Below, one piece after another: positions 55,083 to 64,000 of a stretch of 64,000 nt of DNA. Below the pieces are notes generated by a model. That model did no database searches and was not told the DNA's origin. It saw nothing but the letters and a program-made list of their open reading frames with translations. Every line of letters starts with the position of its first letter. Position 1 is the stretch's first letter. The DNA lies in the NCBI GenBank assembly GCA_030248195.1, contig JASAND010030870.1, positions 1-64,000 of the forward strand. Direction: 5' to 3'. The position numbers and the translations under genes were made by a program. Origin of the DNA: Trissonchulus latispiculum. Its lineage: Eukaryota > Nematoda > Enoplea > Enoplida > Ironidae.

Positions 55083-55374
55083 AGTGTTATTTCAGGCAGC
55101 CTTTTTATTTCAGTTTCAGGCAATTGCTCGTCGGAATTTCAGATTCAAATTCAGTTTCAGTTTCAGGACTAATTTTATCTGATTTTCAGTTTCCGTTTCA
55201 GGTCTCATTTCATTTGATTTTCAGCTTCAGACGGTTGCTCATAGAAACTTCAAATTCAGATTCAGTTTCAGGTCTCATCCAAATAAATTTCAGTTTTAGG
55301 TGCTGAAACTGAAATACGCACTGACTGAAAATATTTTCAGTTTCAGTTTCAGGTGCTGAAACTGAAACATCACT
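55083..55374. repeat. TTTCAG-hexamer element, shorter relative of 35602-36540
   Basis: Begins TAGTGTTATTTCAGG and ends CTGAAACATCACTA, with GTTTCAGTTTCAG arrays between. The ends match those of the delimited element at 35602-36540, but no 8-bp duplication flanks it. It lies inside the GC-ended hAT-like element. Confidence 0.6.
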
Positions 55375-55413
55375 ACAGCACACAATTCTCTGTAACGTGA
55401 CGTTGTGCCAGCC

Positions 55414-55580
55414 ACAGATGGATGCGGGACGACATTTTTCGGCCCGCCCCTCCGGCCCTGAACTAAATTTGCTTGTTCCGTCTCGCGGGATCTCGTAGTC
55501 CCGCAAATTTGATAAATTCTCTCCCGCAAAATCCCGCATCATTTTGTAATTATCTAATTAACTAAAATTAATAATAATTC
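55414..55580. repeat. Left-end copy of hAT-like element A
   Basis: CACAGATGGATGCGGGACGA and the following CCGCAAATTTGATAA and CCCGCAAAATCCCGCAT blocks match 37805-37845 joined to 39366-39450. Element B is absent here, so this copy shows the uninterrupted arrangement. A right end is not recognised. Confidence 0.6.
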
Positions 55581-56765
55581 AGTAATTCCTGTAAACTTTC
55601 GAAATATAAAAAACTTTCTGTTTTCCAATGCTTCACGTTCCCTATTTTCTGTTAGTTATTTTGAATGTATAATTAGATATTTAAATAAATTACTATTATT
55701 GCTAAATAAATTAATTTAAATAAAATCTAATAATATATACTATATTAAAGTTAGACTTAGAGATATTCCAGTTTTTTTTTGATCGAACCAGAAGCTTTTT
55801 GCTTCCATTTCAGCAAGGTTTGCTTAGAAAAGTTGATAGGTAGGAAAGTTAAAGTTCGTCTCTGATCTATTTAGAAAACTAATCTCAATTCCGTTTGTTG
55901 ATATTTCGTTAGTTTCACTAGTCCAATAGGGGTTAATGTCGCAAGATAATGTTGTATTGTAAAGAAATCAACGCGTATACTGCAAACTTATTTTGAACTA
56001 TTGACAAATTAAAATTAGAAAACCAATTTTAGATAATATTATTTTGCGCGAAACGATCGCGAAATAATTGACTTGTCACTAGTTATTTCTTTTGATATCG
56101 AACTGACATTATTTTTTAAATACCTAAGTAAAGGTTTCTGATTTCTTAGCAGGCGCTAGTCTTCCCTTCCCTTAGCATACAAAATAACAAAATAGCACAA
56201 TCACAGTATTTGGTTCAGCAATGCAACCTACGTTCTTCCTATTTCATCGCAAATTATGAAAAAGCCAAACATTTATTGTAATTTCATGATTCGCCTGTCA
56301 AACGCTAACTACTTAATTCCCTAATGCACCTATGTGTAGCTCCTGAGCAACACTGGTGCTCAAAACCGCTTAGATTGCTGACAGGCAACGACTGCGTGTA
56401 GGCTGTCAGTTCTGCTGCTTAAATATTGTAATAAACCTAATTTCCATAATTTGAGCACAAAAATCTTGCCTAGCTGTGCTGAACTGCTGAAGACAAGACT
56501 TCTGAATAGAGAAATGACTCACAATGTACTAAAAATAGGATCCGAATGAAGCATAAAGACTGCCAATATGAGGTATATTGCCAATACTCTTGCAAAGGAG
56601 TAAGCAAAAGACTGTTAAATGGAGTCTGGGGACGCTGGGGCCGTCGGGGCCGCCGGGGCCGTGTAACAGGGCCGGGGCTTGGGGCCGGGCCCGGGCCGGG
56701 CCGGCCCCGGCCCCGGCCCGGCCCCGGCCCCGTAATTTCGCTAACGGCGCAACCCAACCTGCGAT

Positions 56766-59174
56766 ACGATGGTTAGAATGAGCTTACAGGACTTAATGTG
56801 CACCTGCACCAGCAAAACATTCGACTGATCATTTGTGCTCTCATATCTAATTTGTGTATTTTTGCAAATCCATCTGTTCAATGTCATTTCGATTCCTTCA
56901 CAGTACGGTTGTTTTGATTTTTGATTCGAATCGAACCAAAAGTGTTCTGATGCGACTTTTGATTTTGGATTAATCGAACTGAATCAAATCTAACTGAATT
57001 TTCGGAAGCCAAAATAGAACTGAATCAAATCAAAACTTTTGTCCATGAATCAGAAATTTTGATTTTGATGCGATTTTGATTCGCATTTTGATTCAGCAGA
57101 ATATATGCTAGAAGCTTTCACTTAGTCTCATATGCACAATGAAACATATATACAGTACTTTTCCATGCATCTTTCCGAGTGCTGTTAAACCTACATATGT
57201 GCGGTAAAGATTTGTTTGTGCTGTTCATTATGGCAGTGCTCACGAAAGAGATGCCAGCAAAATGTGAATAAGGATTTTTAGCTTGGAAGGCATTTGACTG
57301 TTATGTAGATTGCTTTAACTTTGATCAAGATTAGCATGCAAGGATATCATTAAAGCCAAGAAGTCTAAACTATATTAAAAACCTCTACGTTAGCAGTGGA
57401 CATTTTTGTGAAAAATGAAAATTTTATGTTTTCAAAACAAGTCCTGAAATTTGTATGTTCTCTCACCCCACTACAACAACCTCTTGTGGTTATAATTTAG
57501 GTTGGTTTAAATTATGTAAAATTTGAACGCAAATTTGATTGTTTCCCTTTCTATTTTAAAACCTAAGGTGCCGTGAAATTCTCCTTTTCCCTAGAACAAC
57601 TCCAGAATTTTAAATTCCACTATTGCTTTGACAGCCGAGCATGTCGTACGGCTAAAAATAGAAGCTGAACAGCAGTGCTAAAGATGCAGAAACGTGCCGA
57701 TTAGAGATTTGAGCTATATATAGTGCATACCATCTATTTTCCGAAGCAATAATTCCGCTTCTACAGCATCGCGGGAAGTATCCAATAATGAGATGTGCAA
57801 GCAAAAACACCTTTCATGAAGTGGCGTAAGTCTAAGTAATGTTCAATTTATATTGTATTTATTTAACGTAAACTTTTCTAAAATCTTTATATTTATTCAA
57901 ATTATACCATAAAGTACTTAAATTTCCGCTGAACCAAGTCAATGTACACATATTCTAAAGCTTAAAAACTTATCTTTTGTTTTCGCAACCGCTCTGTTCC
58001 GTGGTAGATTAGATCCCCCAAATTACTCATTCTTCAAATTCTACATGCACAGGAAAATGCAAGCTTCCACTTACATAAGATACTGGTTTCCTTTTGTGCA
58101 GTGCTTTTTCAAAACGCTACTAGTTTTCGCAATTTTGGGAGTTGGAAAGAGCTTTATACATTGCTTTAAAGCTTCTAATCAGGACATTCAATGAGCTTGC
58201 GAAACTGGCAAAATTAGCAAAAAATTAGTGATGTAGCGGCTGAATATAGGCCAAAAATTTTTGAACATCGATTTTGACAAAACTGTAGAATCAGCCAAAG
58301 GTTCTTGTTGTTATGAAGGACACAAGGACATGTGGGCCGAGTTACTTTTTTGGATTTGGCTCAGCTAAAATGTTAAAGAGCACGGAAATGGGTTATTTCT
58401 TAAGTTTTAGCCCTTTGCGTAAAGGATTAAAGCCGTAGGAGTCAAAAAATACCCGAAAGGAAACCAGCACCTTAAGATACTGGATACTGGTTAAGCTTTT
58501 AACTGCAATGTAATCCGGCCTGGCTGGCACTTGTAATCCGGCTTGTCCGGCACTTGTAAACCGGCTTGTCGGCAGTTGTAAACCCGGCTATGCCGGCTTA
58601 GGAACTCGGAAAGTCTATACTTTGCTAATTTACGACCTCGGAAATCCTCCACCTCGTATACACGTCTATGAGATAAATATCTCCACACTTATCACCCCCT
58701 ATCGGTAAACAAATCTCACAACATAGTACTTAGCTTCGACATGTGGATTCGAACGGAATGAATCAGGTCTCACTGAGGCTGGCCCGACCAGTACGTTACG
58801 CTAACAGCGAGAAAGATGTACCAATAATTCTTATTCACTGGACCCCTCTGATGATGACTCATTCCTTTGAAATGAAGAGAAAAGAAAATGAAAAATGTTT
58901 CAAATTTAAAAATTTCAAGAACGACCAGATTGTTTAGAACACGGATTTCTCTCAACTCACTCAAGCAGTTAGAAAGCCGTTTGGACTAGTGCCATGCCAG
59001 TGTGCTTACACTTCAGTATATACTGGTTTTCTGATCCTAAGTAATATCAACTATCGTTTAATAAACAATCAAAAAGAACAGAACAAGCAATACAGACATT
59101 AGCACATGATAGAAATAGAGTCAGCAATCAGCAGACCAGTCGTCAATTTTTCCATGTTGTCAAATTTGTTAACT
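56766..59174. other. Intergenic sequence downstream of STIP1, no gene recognised
   Basis: A cluster of TTTTGATTCG/CGAATCAAAA motifs lies at 56905-57110 and resembles the motif-built MITEs elsewhere, without delimitable ends. Short repeats of CCGGCTTGTCCGGCACTTGTAA type lie at 58513-58605. No coding similarity. Confidence 0.4.
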
Positions 59175-62100
59175 TCACGCTGACCGTACCGAAATAATCC
59201 CTACATCAATAAGCTTTTGAATCTTTCCGGCAATATCGGGATTTTTCAAATGTCTACAAAATCAGGAAAATACATATATACATGTACATTAAAAATGAAT
59301 GAAAAGAAGGGGGCAAGCCCAGAGCTGTACGTGAAGATAGAGTTGACAGCCAGCTATGAAAGCATTGCAAACACGACCAATTTCATAGTTGCAGCCGCAA
59401 GCGGACGCTCGCGCACACACGCGTCTGAATGAGTTTGTCTGCACAAGTTCGCTAAGATGTAATTTAAAATTGCTGAAACGGCATGTTACACATGGGGCGC
59501 GTTTTTGCGTTCATTCACTGTTATAAAATCACAGTTATTCAACTGAACTTTGGAAGAATGGACACAGCGCTACTAAACTTATGCTGTACTGTACTCTAAC
59601 AAGGAAATTTTGCTGAAGAATAAAGCACCATGACCACAGACGGAAAAGAGTCAAAACTTATTCCGAAATAATGTATATACCTTTTGTTAAACTTCAGAAT
59701 CAAGATATTCTAGATCATTTATTTTCAGTGTAAGCGAGAAAACTAATTTCTTTCTAACATTTTAGAATCTTTTGATTGGACATCCTTCTCCGTTAGAGGA
59801 AATTGTTTCCGACATAATCTGAAACCATCATGAGGACTTACTCTCTGAGGGCACCGGGATCCTGTTGCATCTGATCCAAGATCATTCTCATGGCAGGATC
59901 GGCAAAGATCGCCTGGACTTCTGGATCCTGCATGGCCCGTTTCTTAATCTCTTCAGGATTATTGTCTGTGTAACTTGAGGCCTGTCTAAAGCCTTCCTCG
60001 GCCTCCTAAAACAAACAGCCACAACGATCTAATATTAGAAACTTCAGATCAGAACTTGTAACAAGGCAGCCGCTCTTTTGTTTTTTCTATACAAGTTCCA
60101 TTCGTGTGCTACGGACGTCGATCGACAAACAAACTGAATTAAATTCTGAGTTCCAGTTTTGGTTTCATTTCAGGAGTTGTCAAAATACCGAAAGGAAACA
60201 AGATAACCTTGGGCCCGCGTTTCATAAAAATCAATCATACCTTGCTTCCTGGATCCAATCTCAATGCTTCCTCGTAGGCTGACTGGGCACGACTATACTG
60301 TCTGAGAGCAACTAAAGCTGCACCCTTTCTTAGATAGCCTTTCACTGAAAAATAAAGTGTACACAATGAAAGTTGGTGTTACCCTGTGTGTACGGAGGGG
60401 TGGAGAGCAGGCCCATAAACGCCCTTGTTAAAATAGTTTCCTCAAAAAAATCACCCCACTTTTATTTGATTTTTCAGCAACTAACATTTTCAGTAGCGGA
60501 CTCGCTTCGAACAGGCCTCCCCCATAAAAACACTAGAATAAGATCAGTACATAGTGTTTCCACAGTAAACTAGCAACAGCAGACAATATTTATTTAAAAC
60601 TGAACTGATTAAAACCAACTCACATTCAGTGGACGCAACTCTTGTTTTTGTATCTGTCACTACTTCTTGAAATAATACACAAATATGATACAAAATATAA
60701 TTTAATTTAGAGATCAACTCACACTACTATTCAAATGAGTAAAACTGACTCATTTGAAACTACATAGTAAAAGCAAAATAATCTCAGTAAAATGAGCATG
60801 ACGGAAAGAATACCGAATTGTGGATCTAATTTGATACACTGGTCACAGTCTGAGAGGGCTAGATTAAATTCCATCAATTTTTGATAACAGGCGGCACGAT
60901 TACTAAACAGTGTCGGGTCCTCCGGATTTCGCTTGATGGCTTCCGTATAGTGAGAGATAGCTTCAGGAAATTTACCTAAAACATACAGTTAATCATCATA
61001 CATGCCTCCATACATCTATCGGAAAAACTAGATCTATATCCAGAAAACGTTTCGAAACAAGAGTAGACTAGATAAAATAGTTATAAGCTACAATTAGTTT
61101 GCTACAAACCTAGGTGCAATGATGTGCACACGGTGACAGAGTACTACCTTGCTTGAACAGTTCATTTCCTTTAGCCTTTTCCTCCGCACTGATATCAGGA
61201 TTGATATAGGCTTTGGCTTGCTGATCCTTCAGTAATCGATTGATATCATTCAATCGTTTATTGATATCAGGTGTTCGATGCTCTGACAGCGACTTTTCAA
61301 AATAAGTCTTGGCCTCCTCTAATTTCTCCAGTTTCTGATATGCACTTCCAATCCTACCAAGAGCTCTGAAATTGCAACAACATATCATACAAGTTACTGT
61401 TAGAGTCCAACACAGACACACACGCAGCACCAAATTCACAAAAGTTGTCACAGACACTGTAGTTCAGGGCCCAGGGGACTTCCATTAATTTCTACATCAG
61501 CCCTTCTCCTTGCTTACTTGGCAATAATCTTGTAGTCGGCTCTATTTTCTCGACCCACATCAACCGCCTTCAGGCAAGTCTGAATACAGTTATTGTATTT
61601 TCCTTCCTCGAAAAATACGGCTGAAATAGAGTCAGATTATAACAGAACAAGAATTATAGACACGTCATACAGCACGTAATTATATTACACGACCAGACAC
61701 GTATAGGCTTGTTTTTTACTACAGGGGGGGGGGTAGCCCCTCCCAGACTCGGGTCGCCCATTAGGGCCTGCCGTCCCACCAGACTTCAGAAGTCAACAGA
61801 AAAATATTTTGAGGGCACATTTTCAAAAAATTTTCGGCATCCCCGGATTTTTGTCCTGTTTTTCAGCTATTTGAAGCTAAAAATAAAAATAGTTAAATTA
61901 AGTTAAACAAATACATGCTCAGCAGCAAAAAATAGCTATGTTTAAACATTTTTCGAAAAATTTCCCCGCCCCCAGACCTGAGGGGGCCCTACCCCCAGAC
62001 TTCCCTCCCAGATATTTTTGCCTAGTAAAAACCCAGACAGGAAGGGTGAAAAATATCCAGTTTCTGTTCAAACTGAGCCCTCAACTACCTTACAGTGATC

Positions 62101-63362
62101 TCTCGGGTTTCACCCCGCCACGGCACATATCTGATCAATAAAAACGTTTACGAACGCTTGAATTTGGTGGTCGCATTAGTCACAACAAGTTTGAGAACAT
62201 CTTCTGCATCACATTTGTTATTGACTCATAAGATTGGGTGCATTGTCGAAAGCATAAGTCTGATTTTGATTCTTTTGAAGCATTACAACAAAAATGTACA
62301 ACAGAAAGCCAGTCACTAACCAGCCTTATTATTGAGGAATGTCATATTGGTAGGATCTGCAGCGATAGCATTGTCATAATGAGAATGAGCTGCGGCAAAA
62401 TCTTTCTTCTTATACGCAGCATTACCCAATTCTTTTTCTGACAGCGCCTAAATAAAGAGAAAAATTAAGAAGATTGGAAACACAGTTAATACGGTTTACA
62501 ATACAAATACAGCATGCCAAAGCGCTATTTCAGCAAAAGCACTTTAGACTTCAAAAATGAGTGGCGAAAAGACTCAACATAAAAATGTAAATGTGTATAT
62601 ACCTATCAACGCGGTTAGCGATGAACTCATTACGTAATTACAACGAATGTTTTTGGCTAATGGTGGTCAAGTGGATACAGACAGTGGATACATGGCAAAT
62701 TTGTACAGTCAAAAAATAATTATACACAAGTCAACTGTTAAAAGGTTTAGAAAAGCTGTTCTAATAAAAGATTACAATTCTCGAAGTTATCAAAAATGTT
62801 CAGTTTTGCTTGAGCTGTACCCGTCAGCTCTGCTTTGCTTAAGATGCTGATAGGGCTTAGAGACGAAATTGCTCGCCTGGATCCATAGATGGCACCTAGC
62901 AAACACAAGACCTAATAGTACGAAAAGCTCAGACGCTAAGTTATCAACAATTGTCAAGAAAAAACAAAACCTCAGAAATAACGGAGAGTCTTCCAAAACT
63001 TAGCCATAAAAGTATGCGCTAAAGATTCTTATTTCAAAGTACAAAAAATTAGGAAAGCTGCTTTAACGCCCGGAAGTGCCTATGAGGGCCGGATTCCGTT
63101 ACTCAAACCTTTGGATTTCTCTAATTGCAGATTTCTTGCTTACTTAGAGTAACATACCTGCTTCTGCTCTGGTGTTAGGTCCGGCTCAGGTTCAGAGGGT
63201 TTTTTAGATGAAGTTGAGGGCGGTGACTTTTTACGATCACCCTGAGCAGGCGTAGAATCACGACTAGGCACCGAATCACTGTCATTTGTATCCATGGGCA
63301 CACTTCCCAAATCCATACCCAGTGCAACAGACAGTACTTCTAAAAGTCTTGGGTCATCCAGT
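59175..63362 (-). CDS. STIP1: Stress-induced phosphoprotein 1 (STI1/HOP co-chaperone), C-terminal part
   Basis: HOP links Hsp70 and Hsp90 during client transfer in the cytosol. Exons in order on the minus strand: 63362-63158 (end of the DP1 domain, [20 protein letters not shown], then a charged linker), 62447-62321, 61620-61518, 61365-61148 (TPR2A, then the TPR2A-2B linker with [18 protein letters not shown]), 60975-60814 and 60344-60241 (TPR2[11 protein letters not shown]), 60005-59842 and 59253-59175 (DP2, [18 protein letters not shown], ending VRSA and TGA at 59177-59175). All splice sites are GT-AG and all phases join. Translation aligns with human STIP1 without large gaps. The TPR1 and early DP1 exons must lie beyond 64000. 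No frameshift is seen. Confidence 0.95.
61722..62045. repeat. Poly-G/poly-C repeat in a STIP1 intron
   Basis: Starts near CAGGGGGGGGGGTAGCCCC and ends near CCCTCCCAGATATTTTTGCC. Its composition and CCCAGAC blocks resemble the poly-G hAT-like elements at 4582 and 21652, but no matching TIR pair or duplication could be fixed. It lies in the intron between 61620 and 62321. Confidence 0.45.
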
Positions 63363-63890
63363 CTAAATATATACAAAGAAAAATTATCCTCGTAGTCGCA
63401 TAGAGATAGAACGCACGTATATACCATTCGGGCATCGTTTTAGGGGTTTCCGGTGTAACTTTACCGTTGCTCGTGCGCTAACTTTACAGCCACGATCAAA
63501 CAGACTTCAAAATTCACTTGGCTATACTTTTAGTGTTCCCAGTCGAGACAGCAGAAGTTTTAATCGTACTGAACAAAACTAATTTTGACAAAAATTCCAA
63601 TTTGATGAAAATCTTGAAAGAGTTTGAAGTTTTCGATTTTTCAATGAGCTGACAGCATGTGGCGTTGGGCAAAAAGATCGAGGTCAGTTATCCAATTGAA
63701 TTTTTGCAACTACACAACTGCGCTGCTTTGACCAATGCTGAGCACTGGTAGTTTTGTGAAACACAATGTTGCTAATAAACTTAGGTTGTAAACCGTAATT
63801 CTGACAATAGAGAAATCGGTCAGTTGTCATAGTTTCCTTCTACCCATCTACAGAACATCATCTAACAAGAACAAAAAGTGCTCCTTCGTC
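63363..63890. other. STIP1 intron sequence
   Basis: No exon encoding the TPR1 or early DP1 region could be read on the minus strand here, so the next upstream exon is probably beyond the window. Confidence 0.4.
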
Positions 63891-63892
63891 GC

Positions 63893-64000
63893 ATGTAAAA
63901 TACATATGAGTCTTCGTAGGCAGGTTGTACATAAACAAAAACTAGCCTGTGAAATACATATGAGTTCCGTAGGGAGGTTGTAAATTAAGGAAAACAAGTT
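63893..64000. mobile_element. Terminus of an element related to the 222-bp TIR transposon
   Basis: AAAAAGTGCTCCTTCGTCGC followed by ATGTAAAATACATATGAG parallels GGAAAAATGCTCCTTGCAGT and CATGTAAAATGCAATATGAG at 26543-26585. The copy runs off the right edge, so its other end cannot be seen. Confidence 0.5.

Larger units (their letters stand above)
54816..56756. mobile_element. hAT-like element with very GC-rich GGGGCC termini
   Basis: Ends TAGGGTTGCGCCG and the inverse of TGGGTTGCGCCG are flanked by ACCTGCGAT on both sides (54807-54815, 56757-56765), consistent with an 8-bp hAT duplication. Next to each end is a ~150-190-bp block of GGGGCCG/CGGCCCC repeats. The AT-rich centre holds a TTTCAG-type segment (55083-55374) and a left end like that of hAT-like element A (about 55414). 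No transposase. Confidence 0.8.

Noticed and set aside
58491..58688. 65-codon minus-strand ORF
   Set aside because: Much of it is translated from short CCGGCTTGTCCGGCACTTGTAA-type repeats; no similarity seen.

Overview
The window is animal nuclear DNA with many introns, most likely from a non-vertebrate metazoan. I cannot name the lineage from sequence alone. Short well-bounded exons with GT-AG introns, LINE-type and Ty3/Gypsy-type retroelements and a dense load of short DNA transposons all point to a eukaryote. There is no operon structure or bacterial signal.

Three host genes can be read. (1) 4802-9285 (+): the 3' half of mitochondrial methylmalonyl-CoA mutase, eleven exons ending in the B12-binding domain; its upstream exons lie left of the window. 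(2) 13034-32771 (+): a TMX3-like transmembrane protein disulfide isomerase, with signal peptide, CGHC thioredoxin domain and C-terminal membrane helix. Its introns are swollen by transposons and a satellite array, and about 90 residues of the middle of the protein cannot be found. (3) 63362-59175 (-): the C-terminal part of the Hsp70/Hsp90 co-chaperone STI1/HOP (STIP1), eight exons; its N-terminal TPR1 exons lie right of the window.

Most of the rest is mobile DNA. 1-4450 (-) is a frameshifted LINE (2A-like motif, PHD-like finger, endonuclease, RT, RNase H). A second truncated LINE end lies at 27455-28600 (-). 9.6-20.5 kb is a patchwork of GC-skewed repeats and two tandem arrays. 23.8-26.5 kb is a satellite made of 155-bp and 145-bp units, lying inside a TMX3 intron. 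From 29 kb onward, several elements can be delimited by terminal inverted repeats (TIRs) and target-site duplications (TSDs).

The centrepiece is a nested stack at 35542-53912: a Harbinger-like element holds a hAT-like element made of TTTCAG hexamers, a second hAT-like element and a foldback element. The second hAT-like element itself holds a third hAT-like element and a young 12.2-kb LTR retrotransposon (40062-52247). That retrotransposon has LTRs about 99% identical, a tRNA-Arg-like primer site, a long intact gag ORF and an integrase tail. I found no protease, RT or RNase H. Downstream of the integrase tail it carries an unusual accessory region in which I recognise a DEDD-type 3'-5' exonuclease-like domain and a NADAR-like domain. 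I consider this the most interesting object in the window.

Single-base frame breaks at homopolymers, even in the conserved mutase gene, suggest a residual indel error rate in the assembly. Frameshifts elsewhere should be read with that in mind.
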